Assembly (NCBI GenBank): GCA_003427395.1
Contig: BFEA01000879.1
Coordinates: 335,787-356,464 of the forward strand
From: Chara braunii
Taxonomy: Eukaryota > Streptophyta > Charophyceae > Charales > Characeae
Reading direction: 5' to 3'
DNA: 20,678 nucleotides
Part shown: positions 8,147 through 16,210 of the stretch, in pieces
How positions within the stretch are numbered: position 1 is the stretch's first letter
Layout: every line of letters starts with the position of its first letter
Program-made: the position numbers and the translations under genes
The notes under the pieces: generated by a model
Told to the model about the DNA's origin: nothing
Databases searched by the model: none
The model's input: the letters and a program-made list of their open reading frames with translations, nothing else

Positions 8147-8814
8147 AAGCGAGCAAAAAGAGACACAACTGCCATCTCTGTACCCTATGTCATAGCCTCG
8201 CTAGCATCGCCTCTCAGTGCAATGTTGATGTATCTTTTTGAGAGCTTACTTCGAGACTGGTCGCACACAGCGTGCGCCGTGGCATTTCACGGTTGTGTTG
8301 CGCGTTTGAGTCAGTCCAGCTGTCTCTATATTTCACTTCTACAAAGGGCCAACCGCCCCACGAGATTGCTGCAGGCGTGCTGCTGGACCCAGTCTTTTTT
8401 TCAGCAAATTAATTGCAATGATAAAAAAATGTGTCTCTTTTCTTTTTTTTTAAGTTTTTTTTTTTTTTTTCTTTTCCTTTTCCTTCTTTTTTTGTTTGAA
8501 GGAGATTGCTGCAGTTACAAGGCTCCCCGGTTCCGCAGTCATTCATCAACATCTGCTCCTCTTCTGTTTCACAAAAGGCTGAGCCTCGTGGACGGCGGCT
8601 CCGTCTAGTTTCGGACATCTCCTGCTATTCTGATCCGCATCGATTGTAGACAACGGTTCTGTCCGGGCGCAGACTCTTTTTTCCTTCTTTGAGGGCAGTC
8701 ATGATGTCTCTTGCGCTGTTCTCCACACATTCCCTCCTTTCCACTAGCGACACTGTCTTTTTTTTTTTTACATTTTCGGAAGTTTTTCATTTTTCCTCAA
8801 GTTGATGTTTCGAG
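8147..8814. other. non-coding, pyrimidine-rich
   Basis: Contains T/C-rich runs at 8391-8405, 8436-8494 and 8755-8770. GAGATTGCTGCAG occurs at 8362-8374 and 8502-8514, flanking 127 bases that include the long pyrimidine tract; this could be a target-site duplication. The open frames here run through poly(T) and are not credible genes. Confidence 0.45.
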
Positions 8815-8940
8815 GTGCCCTTCGGACCCCCTTCCCGACACCCCGTTAAAAAAAGAAAATCGGAGCGATACACGGAGAGAAAGAAGATTAGCAGATGGCC
8901 CCTGCACAAGCATGACACACGTAAATCGAGAAATGGTGCC
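8815..8940 (+). pseudogene. diverged near-full-length U6 snRNA-like sequence
   Basis: Starts GTGCCCTTCGG (U6 5' stem-loop GTCCCTTCGG), then has about 25 extra or altered bases, then AATCGGAGCGATACACGGAG, AAGAAGATTAGCAGATGGCC, CCTGCACAAGCATGACACAC and GTAAATCGAGAAATGG, reaching the U6 3' end. Several small insertions and substitutions lie in the normally invariant central region. No TATA or USE upstream. It carries a different mutation set from the copies at 6581, 6864 and 7842, so it is an independent copy. Followed by a C7A6 run. Confidence 0.8.
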
Positions 8941-9031
8941 CCCCCAAAAAACACATAATATTATTATTAATTTATGTATGATGATAAAATGTTTTGAGGT
9001 GAAGAACTTATCTCAGTTATCTAGATCTTCG

Positions 9032-9087
9032 TGCCTGGGGATCCTTTTTTTTTTTTTTTTTTTTTCCTCTGATAATGCCTGGGGATC
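9032..9087 (-). mobile_element. tiny 5'-truncated poly(A) retroinsertion
   Basis: TGCCTGGGGATC at 9032-9043 is repeated exactly at 9076-9087. Between them lie a long T run (about 9044-9065) and only about ten other bases. This reads as a minus-strand poly(A) tail with almost no element body, bounded by a 12-bp TSD. Confidence 0.65.
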
Positions 9088-9142
9088 TTCGCCAAGCACA
9101 AGATAAGGTCTCAAAATTGTGTAAAGTTTCACGTTTCAAGTT

Positions 9143-9204
9143 TCAACTGAAATGAGAAATGAATTCAAAAAAATCAACTGAAATGAGAAATGAATTCAAA
9201 AAAA
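9143..9204. repeat. 31-bp tandem duplication
   Basis: Two consecutive, essentially identical units TCAACTGAAATGAGAAATGA + ATTCAAAAAAA, at 9143-9173 and 9174-9204. Confidence 0.9.
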
Positions 9205-9339
9205 TGACCAAATGTGAGAACAAGCTCGTTTCTAGCCGCATCAACGACACTCTGCTGGAGGCTGCAATTCAGGAGGAGCTGCAGTCCTCTTATTGGAGCA
9301 CTGACGGACTGACAAAAAGGCGTACTGACCAAGGGACGA

Positions 9340-9467
9340 GGAGCGTGTGTGAGTCTTTTATGTATTCCATATTGACTTGCCGGGGGAATAGGAACCCGAC
9401 TGTCGCTCCCCAGAATGGTAGGTGCCAGAACCGTGAGGTTCTGTTTAAAAAAAAAAAAAAAAAAAAA
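9340..9467 (+). repeat. dispersed repeat with poly(A) tail, left member of an inverted pair
   Basis: Bases 9340-9433 match the reverse complement of 10445-10538 over about 94 bases. Shared words include TATTGACTTGCC, GGAATAGGAAC and GCTCCCCAGAATGGTA. In this copy the homology is followed by TGAGGTTCTGTTT and a run of 21 A (9447-9467). The A run suggests a retroposed element; the family is not one I recognise. Confidence 0.75.
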
Positions 9468-9837
9468 GAAAGGCCTGCCAACTTCTACAAAACTTTCCTA
9501 GGCCTACCAGGACCAACCAGAAGGTTGGTACTGGACCCTGCCTGGGACACAAGAATATATTCCCATGGAACTGGGATTGGTACTGGAACTGGGACTCGGG
9601 AGCCGGGACATGGAGTGGAAGTGAGGGTTTACTCTGTCCATTTCATTTGGTTTGCTGGAGGTCGCAGTACACGCATCGTAACCTTTTTTTTTTTTTTCGT
9701 TTTTTACTTTTTTCTCTTTTCTTAAACCACCAGTACTTCCTAAGTTGTGCCCCTTAACAAGGCACAATTTTAGGAAACATACGGGCCACTGCAGGAGCGC
9801 CCAAATTCATCCAACTAAAAACGTTTCTACCATACGT
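9468..9837. other. non-coding, between the inverted repeat copies
   Basis: Contains GGTACTGGA/GGGACTGGG-like local repetition (9520-9610), a T-rich run at 9683-9720 and the dispersed phrase TTAAACCACCAGTACTT at about 9722-9738. It also has a short imperfect inverted repeat TTGTGCCCCTTAACAAGGCACAA (split arms TTGTGCC/GGCACAA) at about 9744-9766. No gene is supported. Confidence 0.45.
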
Positions 9838-9920
9838 GCTGCGCATCGACATGACCTGCACCGTGCACATGCGCCGCACCACGCACAGCGCACGACGCGC
9901 GCGCACTGGGTGCGGCGCAC
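9838..9920. repeat. GCGC/CGCAC-rich island
   Basis: CpG-rich, T-poor sequence made of overlapping GCGCA, CGCAC and GCGCGC words. It resembles the window start (1-52) and 10265-10390. The biological nature is unknown; probably pieces of one repeat family. Confidence 0.5.
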
Positions 9921-10093
9921 CCCAAAAATAAGGGGTCGACAGAAAAAGAAAAAAAAAAGTTGGGGAGGGGTGTTGTACGCCCGAGTGGGATGTCGCGTCA
10001 AGAACCACAAAAAAAATAAAAACAAAAATTTGAGCCCGCACGGGGCCTCCGAAAAAAAAAAGGGGGGAGCTGAAGTTAGTTTTTTTGTTTGTT

Positions 10094-10106
10094 TGTGTGT
10101 GTGTGN

Positions 10107-10172
<66 letters not shown>

Positions 10173-10173
10173 G
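10094..10173. repeat. compound (GT)n-(GA)n microsatellite with one N
   Basis: GT run from about 10094 to 10150 containing a single N at 10106, then GA run to 10173. The N probably marks a length or base ambiguity in assembly. Confidence 0.97.
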
Positions 10174-10264
10174 CAGGTAAGTCTCCAACCTCGCGGCTGG
10201 CATCCTGGTACTTCCATCGATAGGATAAGCAAAATTGAATGAATCTACCGCTAGAACATGGAAA

Positions 10265-10390
10265 TATAATTGCGCACACGCGCGCAGCACACCAGACGTG
10301 TGCAGCGCACTGCGTGCGCAACGCACCTCGGGTCCGCGCACAGCGCGCTGCGCAGCGCACCGAGCAGCGCACAGTGCCGGTGCACCGCAA
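10265..10390. repeat. GCGC/CGCAC-rich island
   Basis: Dense CGCGC, GCGCAC and GCGCTGCGCAGCGC words with several short palindromes. It is related in composition and wording to 9838-9920 and 1-52. Frames in it are Ala/Arg/Cys-rich on all strands and do not look coding. Confidence 0.5.
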
Positions 10391-10444
10391 GTATGCTTTC
10401 TACTCTATTTCTTTTCCATGGCTTATAGCTGGGCCAAGTACTGT

Positions 10445-10538
10445 CGGTTGTGGCGCGTACCATTCTGGGGAGCAACAGTCCAGTTCCTATTCCGCTGGCA
10501 AGTCAATAATGAATACAATAAGGACCCACACACGCTCC
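10445..10538 (-). repeat. dispersed repeat, right member of an inverted pair
   Basis: The reverse complement matches 9340-9433 over about 94 bases with scattered substitutions. This copy has no poly(T) at its left edge, where the poly(A) tail of the other copy would lie; instead it continues into GGGCCAAGTACTG, a phrase found again at 19791. Confidence 0.75.
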
Positions 10539-10545
10539 GCCGCAT

Positions 10546-11182
10546 TATGGTTGAGAAGCGCGAGCGGATGGCATTAGTGACTTCCCTAGGGTAGGATACC
10601 ACCCCTCACCCTTGCCTAAGTTAACTTATTTTCGCTACCACTTGGTCCTGTGTATTTCTTTACTCCTGGCTCCTCTCTCCTGAGATGCTGTCGGATGTTC
10701 ACGAGACGCTAGAGCAAGTGTGGGGAGCTAGCAACTAAAGGGATTTGCTGTAGCTTGTTGTTGTTAAGAAGACATATTCCCATAAGGTGACTGGATTTTG
10801 ATCTATCTTTCTGTGTACTATCTGAAGAGAATCTTCTATCCAGCAAAAAGGATCTTTCTAGTCTGTTGTTTAGTCTTTCCTGCCCCCCAACCCCAACTTT
10901 CTTTCGGTTCCAGGCCCGCTGTGGCATGCTGCGCAGCCACACAGGCCTACAGGGCCCGACCAGACGGAAAATAAGGGTCCTACAGGCCCTGTGTTGTTTC
11001 AACCAAAAGCCTAAAAGCGAGGGCCATTTTCAGGCCCTCATAAAGTCGACCTTTCCTGAAACTTTGGCGCCAGACTAGGGTTCAGCGCAGGCCATTTTTA
11101 GGCCAGTTTCAAGACAACCTTTGTTTGAACTTCAGCACCAGGGTATGGCACATTTCGGCATTGGCAAGAGCAGCCTCCCGGC
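10546..11182. other. non-coding, GGCC-rich in its second half
   Basis: From about 10910 to 11110 the phrase AGGCC(C) recurs many times in loosely spaced form (AGGCCC, GGGCCATTTTCAGGCCC, AGGCCATTTTTAGGCC). No open frame of note, no RNA signature. Confidence 0.4.
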
Positions 11183-11210
11183 CGGACCAGCACTATATAG
11201 TACTGGTCCG
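11183..11210. repeat. 28-bp near-perfect palindrome with TATATA core
   Basis: Arms CGGACCAG and CTGGTCCG surround CACTATATAGTA; 13 of 14 symmetric pairs match, the exception being 11191/11202. The centre CTATATAG could act as a TATA box, but no transcript start can be assigned. A long CT/GA-rich stretch follows, then an ATG at 11445 in good context (CGCCATGG). Confidence 0.7.
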
Positions 11211-12127
11211 CCCTGCAGGCTGCAGGTAGTTCACGGGGACTTCCCAGGCAGTTCACGGGCACTTCACGTGCAGGAGGCAGGAGGCAGTCTTCAGGAGTTG
11301 GCCGCAGCACTCTGGAGGAGCACTGCAGTAGTAGTAGTAGCTAGCGCTAGAGTAGTCTTCAGCGCTGGGCGCTGCTAGGAGGTAGAGTAGCGCTGGTTGA
11401 GAGAGAGAGAAGGGCGGAGGCCAGGGAGACTTACCTGTGGCGCCATGGCTCCAGCTTCGTCTTCGATGTACCTGCAACAAGGCAGGTTAGTACTTGGTAC
11501 AAGAGGGAGAGAGAGAGAGTTCTTCTTCTTCTTCCTCTTTTAAGTCCACCATCTCTCCCTCACCCTCTCGCTACCTGACTTCTCGGTATCTGCAGACTTC
11601 GAGAGAGAGAGAGATTGGTGACTTTGGGTTGACGACATTTGGATTCAGACTCGACATTGGATGAGGGATTATTTGGGACCTATATCGAAGACTTGGTGTT
11701 GACGACATTCCCATCTTCCCCCTCTTTTTCATCTGATCGCCCTCCTCTTCGTCTGTGTATGTTTTGGGACTGGCGCGTTCTTCCTGTGTGAGCGCCAGCC
11801 CCCTTCACACCATGCGATGATGATAATGTATGTTTGGTCTGCATTGTGACATTGATTGGGCTGATCATTGGTATTTTAGCCTTCCGCTGCGCTATCCTGT
11901 ACTATGTGAGAGAGGTCGGTTCTTGTTCTGGTCTGTACCGTTACGGTATGCGACACCCCCCCTTGGAAAATAATGGGGTGATTTTTCAGTGTTGTTTCAC
12001 CCCACTGGACAAGTCCTAGAGGTCTGGACACAAGACACTGCAGGTTTTTGGTGTGGCGGGTTTCGCACAGGCCCAAGCAATTTCAAAGCAGCCGTTTCGA
12101 CGTGCCGCCCGCCGCTGCTGCCCGTTG

Positions 12128-12130
<3 letters not shown>
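11211..12130. other. unassigned region, possible first exon near 11445
   Basis: Contains GTAGTAGTAG and GAGAGAG runs. ATG 11445 (CGCCATGGC context) opens MAPASSSMYLQQG and is followed at 11483 by CAGGTTAGT, a fair 5' splice-site match, so a short first exon is conceivable. Locally repeated words GTTGACGACATT occur at about 11628 and 11697. CTGGCGC and GCGCCAG at about 11771-11803 form a hairpin stem. No product recognised. Confidence 0.25.

Positions 12131-12170
<40 letters not shown>
12131..12170. repeat. (GA)n microsatellite
   Basis: A pure AG run of about 40 bases directly abutting the tandem hairpin unit. Each hairpin unit is preceded by GAGAGAG. Confidence 0.95.
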
Positions 12171-12171
<1 letters not shown>

Positions 12172-12338
12172 ACTGACAGTGCTGCCAGTCTGAAAAGACT
12201 GACGTTCTTAATTGAGCTGCAAAGCTCAAACTTTTAGTTATATATGAGAGAGAGCACTGACAGTGCTGCCAGTCTGAAAAGACTGACGTTCTGAATTGAA
12301 CTGCAAAGTTCAAACTTTTAAGTTATATATGAAATTAA
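12169..12338. repeat. tandem 84-bp unit with three hairpins and GNRA-type loops
   Basis: Two copies start at 12169 and 12253. Each holds AGCAC-TGACA-GTGCT, then CAGTCT-GAAA-AGACTG, then a 7-bp stem closed by GCAA (12212-12229 and 12296-12313). Both tetraloops fit GNRA. In the third stem the copies differ at two paired positions: G12216-C12225 becomes A12300-T12309, which keeps pairing. Elsewhere the units differ by about one substitution (12210 T versus 12294 A-side context, TTCTTAATT/TTCTGAATT) and a one-base indel. A decayed fragment (GAAGTTCAAACTTTAAAGTT) follows at about 12359. Could be a structured RNA unit or a palindromic MITE fragment. Confidence 0.75.
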
Positions 12339-12583
12339 AAACTTAAATTACTTAATTCGAAGTTCAAACTTTAAAGTTAATCATACTTTTTTCAATTTTA
12401 TTTTTCTCTGTTTCTTTAGTCTTGTGCCTGTTTTGCACTGTTTGCAACTCTGCATGTCGTCTAGTTGAATGTGCTTGTTGATTTGCTGCAAGACAGGTGC
12501 TTTGCTGCCTGAACTTACAAAGTGCAAAGCAGGTAAGTGCCTGCCAACAGCCCCGCCCCACCCCAACCCCCCCCGTCTCCCAG

Positions 12584-12602
12584 TTTTTTTTTTTTTTTTT
12601 TT
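12584..12602. repeat. poly(T) tract
   Basis: A T run of about 19 bases between C-rich sequence (CCCCCCCCGTCTCCCAG) and the TCCGG block. It may be the poly(A) tail of a minus-strand insertion, but no matching TSD was found. Confidence 0.7.
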
Positions 12603-12603
12603 G

Positions 12604-12800
12604 GGTCCGGACATTTTGCACCCCCTGACACCGGTTCGGACTGTCCGGGTTCGGTGGATGATTGGGTGTCCGGTGATGTCCGGATCACCGGACACTCCGG
12701 ACTGGTCCAGACACCGGTCCGGAAGACAGTCCGTACCGGTCCAGACACCGGTCTGGAAGACAGTCCGGGAGTGTCCGGTAGACAGTCCGGGTCCGCGGTT
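12604..12800. repeat. TCCGG palindrome-rich repeat block
   Basis: Contains about a dozen GTCCGG/CCGGAC words. An 11-bp perfect stem GTGTCCGGTGA / TCACCGGACAC with an 8-base loop lies at 12666-12695. A 34-bp direct repeat starting GGTCCAGACACCGGT lies at 12704 and 12738, each followed by GGAAGACAGTCCG. The spacing is regular enough to be repeat-derived; the family is unknown. Confidence 0.8.
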
Positions 12801-13346
12801 ATCATGCCCTAAACCCTAAGGTGTTTTACTGGGTATCCCTATCTCTCGAGTTCTGGGTTCTTGCGTAGACCCAACCTGTGTCTCCTCCTCCTTTTGTCCT
12901 ACTATAGATTGATGGGAATCTGAGTTTGGTATGAGAACTGATGCTGTTTACTCTTCCCCCTCCGGAAACCTGTAATGGAACTATCCTTTTTTTCTGCCCA
13001 TATGCCAACAGTTCTTCCTACTCCCGTCTTCACTCGAATAGAACGCCCGGTCATTATAGTGCAATCAGACTCGTTCTCTTCTTCGCTTCTCATACATGCA
13101 AACAGATGGCGATTCACACTGGCGCCAAGCACCCACTCAAAGCTCAGAGATATGGAAACCACGAACACAGTTCAGATGCAAACTCGCTTCAACAGGCTAT
13201 GGCGCAACAGCGCCTGTACATCCCAACTCTCGTTACTGTGTCCAACACCTCTGTTCGCACACACTCGACTCAAGATCACCCTGAATACCCCACACACACT
13301 CACTCTGTATCACACACACATACACACTAACAGCTATCTCTAACCT
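12801..13346. other. non-coding, CA-rich towards the end
   Basis: Begins with a short telomere-like CCCTAAACCCTAA (12807). A phrase TGGTATGAGAAC at about 12928 faintly resembles an initiator-Met-tRNA primer-binding site but has mismatches and no flanking LTRs. CACACA-rich sequence at 13289-13327. No supported gene. Confidence 0.35.
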
Positions 13347-13487
13347 ATGGCGGCTATGGCCGCTCGCTACCGTTACTATGGCTACGCTATCTCCTTCCAG
13401 CCCACTTCAACTTCGGGCACTCTGCAGACCACCTCGCACAAGACACTGGGGCAGGGCTTCCGCATGGCTTACGCAGCGAATGAATGA
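13347..13487 (+). CDS. unrecognised 46-codon open frame
   Basis: ATG 13347 follows an in-frame TAA at 13341. The frame encodes MAAMAARYRYYGYAISFQP, then a Thr/Ser-rich part (TSTSGTLQTTSHKT) and LGQGFRMAYAANE, and ends at TGA 13485. The N-terminus is rich in Ala, Arg and Tyr and free of acidic residues. It could be chance, a small peptide, or a leader exon; there is no homology I recognise and no promoter evidence. Confidence 0.15.
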   Translation: MAAMAARYRYYGYAISFQPTSTSGTLQTTSHKTLGQGFRMAYAANE

Positions 13488-13762
13488 ATGGCTGGGCGCT
13501 GCCTCTTGATTTATACTTCTGTGAATCGTTGGTCTGCCCCTTTTCCACCGGGCCCATGATGTACACAGTCCCTCATGGTACTTGCTGACTGTGCAAAGTG
13601 AGACTGGGACTGGGTACCGCTGACTAAGCGAACTTGGACTCCACCACTTGCCCACTTGCCTTGGACTAAACGTAAGAAACTCTCGAAAGGCCACTTCTGG
13701 ACCTTCCGGAAGTCTGTGGACTCGGCCTTTCGGGACTGTAGCAGCTACGACCTTGACCTTTG

Positions 13763-13962
13763 CGGACTGTAGCAGCTTTTTTTTTTTTTTTTTTTTTTGG
13801 AAAAACGCACCCATCAGTGCTAGCGGTGCTGGTACGAGCAGACACCGCTAGCACCTGGGGAGGGCTCCACCTATTGGTGGGGAGCAGCACCTGCCGGAAA
13901 CCGGGTCCAGCGTCCCTTACATAGACAAAAAATTCAAATCACCTCTCCGGACTGTAGCAGCT
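13763..13962 (-). mobile_element. short non-tRNA retroelement with 15-bp TSD
   Basis: CGGACTGTAGCAGCT occurs at 13763-13777 and exactly again at 13948-13962. Between them is a 170-base insert that begins with a run of about 22 T (a minus-strand poly(A) tail) and then a body containing GTGCTAGCGGTG...CACCGCTAGCAC-like inverted arms (13817-13855). The body has GGGGAGCAGCACCTGCC and GTCCAGCGTCCC near 13879-13917. No tRNA A/B boxes or 5S features seen. A related sequence lies at 15239-15345. Confidence 0.8.
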
Positions 13963-14395
13963 ACGACCTTGACCTTTCAGAAACGCTACAGCTACGACCT
14001 CTAGACAACTATGACCCCTACTCGACAAACCTATAGATCGAACCCCTACAACTACACAGACCTACGACAGACAACAGCTAACTACCAAAACACAGGTCGC
14101 GGGTTCAAACACTCAGGGGTCGACCGGATACTGTACATGGGTGGGGGAACGTCAGGGATCGAACTCTGGGGACCACATCTGTGACTGCAAAAGGTGAAAA
14201 CCGTTTCAAGAGCTGCATCCGACCTGAAAAGGCGGGGCCAGCCACCACACATAAAGGCCGGGTCTGGGAGCATTACCCAGTGTTATGCTTTTGACGGGAC
14301 CCGAGGAGGACCCAAAACCTGGATCTTCAGTATTAAAAACCTAAACCCTCTTGTTTTCTACTTGCCGAATAGTTTATAGCCTATCCTTCTGCTTA
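13963..14395. other. non-coding with B-box-like words
   Basis: GGACTGTAGCAGCTACGACC-type words recur (13731, 13949) upstream and continue as degenerate CTACGACCT repeats to about 14060. CGGGTTCAAAC at about 14100 (+ strand) and GAGTTCGATCCC on the minus strand at about 14155 look like tRNA B boxes, but no convincing A box partners were found. Possibly old SINE debris. Confidence 0.35.
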
Positions 14396-14644
14396 ATGAA
14401 GGAAACTAGTAGATTCCTCTACCCTAAAAACCTAGCTTATCTTGTCTACCTTTCGCAAGGATTGAAACTCTATGATGAGCCTTCCGCTTTTGCTGTCTTT
14501 CCTGACCAGGCGTTCTATTCACGTGATGACGGTAGTTTCGTTTCCGACGGCTTCACACAGGCCGTGGGTGAAAGTGTTTTTTTTTTATCTATAGCTGAAA
14601 CCCATTATGTTGGTCTCCTCAATTGGCTATCTGTGTCCCACTAG
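14396..14644 (+). CDS. unrecognised 82-codon open frame
   Basis: From ATG 14396 the frame encodes MKETSRFLYPKNLAYLVYLS, continues through LKLYDEPSAFAVFPDQAFYS and RDDGSFVSDGF, and ends at TAG 14642. The amino acid mix is more protein-like than in neighbouring frames, with a T run encoding FFL in the middle. A SINE has inserted 7 bases after the stop. It may be a fragment of a larger decayed gene or element; no family recognised. Confidence 0.2.
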   Translation: MKETSRFLYPKNLAYLVYLSQGLKLYDEPSAFAVFPDQAFYSRDDGSFVSDGFTQAVGESVFFLSIAETHYVGLLNWLSVSH

Positions 14645-14651
14645 TCCGTGA

Positions 14652-15153
14652 AGTGCAGGAGTTTTTTTTTTTTTTTTTTTTTCTGAAAAGGCTAATTCTT
14701 TGAAGCCCAACCAATTCAATTACCTGTCAAATCTGGACAGGATGGCCTTTCAGGCCTTTTTTATTGTCATTATAGTATTACGGGGAACCCCGTAGCGGCC
14801 ACATCCGTGCTCAAGCCTCCAACGAGGGAACATGTGGGAGCTGCACCCACCAGCAGGTGCGATACCTGCTACAGCAGGTGGGCGATACCGGCCAGGGGTG
14901 AGCCGGTAGCATCAGGAGCGAGCTTCTTCGATGGGCCAGTCACTGTGCCTCCCCTCCGGTCCCCTTCCCCTATGAACATCAGCAGTCTCTGCTCAATGCC
15001 ACTCGGGGGGACCAATGGTATATCTCTAGGTGGCGGGCGCCAAGCTTGCCCAGGAAGGTGCATGAGGCCAATGGGGATTGAACCCAAGACCTCCTGAATG
15101 CCACTTGCGTGCCTTACTAACTGAGCTAGGCCGCTGGATAGTGCAGGAGTTTT
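14652..15153 (-). mobile_element. tRNA-derived SINE with poly(A) tail and TSD
   Basis: Direct repeats AGTGCAGGAGTTT at 14652-14664 and 15140-15152 flank the element. The minus-strand 5' end (about 15138) has a tRNA-like head: A box TAGCTCAGTTAGTAAGG (complement of 15112-15128) and B box GGGTTCAATCCCC (complement of 15073-15085) at tRNA-like spacing. A body of about 350 bases follows, then a tail of about 20 A (T run 14662-14682). Intact A and B boxes mean it could still have a Pol III promoter. Open frames inside it on either strand are incidental. Confidence 0.9.
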
Positions 15154-15657
15154 CCAGTTATGGGTGCTACTACCCCCTCTTTGAGCCAACTCTCCTCAAA
15201 ATCTTTCTGCATTCTAGTCTTTTTTAGATTATCGGTGTTTTTTTTTTGTGTGTGAAGACATGGTCCAATCTATTCGTGGGGAGCAGCACGTGCTAGGAAT
15301 CAGGCCCAGCGTCCCATATGAAGACATGTAAAAACAATTTATGAACAAATTGAGGTACCGAGGCCATTACGCGGTTTCGGCTTGAGGGTATCATCCAACA
15401 CACGTGGTTAACGGGGGACCCCCAGTTTCAGCTCCTGAGTAACAGGTCCAAAGAGCAACGCGACTCACTCCAGCTCCGACCAGTGTTGTCCTGTGTCAGC
15501 AACCCCCAGCTGTGCCTTAGGATGCCCACGCATGGCATCCCCAGATCTCTCTACAAGACCTCATGCCCTCACCTTCGGCAAGTCACAGGGCATCACCCCG
15601 GCTCCGGCCAGCGTCGTTCTGGCATCGAACAGCCATGGATCGTGAATATAAAAGTCT
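15154..15657. other. non-coding with a second copy of the 13778 retroelement body
   Basis: A T run at about 15238-15248 is followed by GTGGGGAGCAGCAC, then GGCCCAGCGTCCC at about 15311, matching the body of the element at 13778-13947. TGAAGACATG occurs at about 15254 and 15320. The remainder to 15657 is C-rich and has no supported gene. Confidence 0.5.
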
Positions 15658-16210
15658 AATTCCAGTGCAGCTTCGTACAAAGTACTACAAACCACCAGCA
15701 GTCCCTCAGGATCCTGAGAGATTCTTCAAACTACTAGGAATAACAAGGGTGCTTGTTTTGGAAATTCGAAAAAGCATCGGAAAGACTCCCAACCAATTTG
15801 GTCTCATTTGGAGCATTGGAATTTCCTATGATAAGACCATTTCCAAAAACGCCGAAAATCCTGAAAATTCGCCGAATCCAAAATGTCATTCAAAGTGCAC
15901 TTTTGCCTTACTGTTTCACCCTGTTTTTTTTTTTTTTTTCGTTTTTTTTTTAATGGTTTGTTAATATGGTGTGCACTCTATGGAATGATGGTTTTGGTTA
16001 AAAAGGGTTTCTGGTTTTCTTCTAAATAGCATTAAAAAAGCGCTGAAATTTTAATTCTCCATTAACCGCCTCTCCTAATTCCAGTGCAACTTCGTACAAA
16101 CCACCAGCAGTCCCTCAGAATCCTGAGAGATTCTTCAAACTACCAGGAATGACAAGGGTGCTTGTTTTGAAAATTCCAGAAAGAATCAGAAAGAGTCCCA
16201 ACCAAATACA
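15658..16210 (+). repeat. direct repeat pair of about 130 bp
   Basis: 15658-15795 (ATTCCAGTGCAGCTTCGTAC, then CCACCAGCAGTCCCTCAG, ATCCTGAGAGATTCTTCAAA, AACAAGGGTGCTTGTTTT) is repeated at 16078-16203 with scattered substitutions and a 12-base deletion after CGTACAAA. A T-rich run (15924-15953) lies between. The function of the repeat is unknown. Confidence 0.85.

Noticed and set aside
12926-12940. possible tRNA-iMet primer-binding site (TGGTATGAGAAC)
   Set aside because: Mismatched to TGGTATCAGAGC and no LTR pair was seen around it.
14095-14175. tRNA B-box-like words
   Set aside because: No A box at the right distance on either strand, and no cloverleaf could be drawn.
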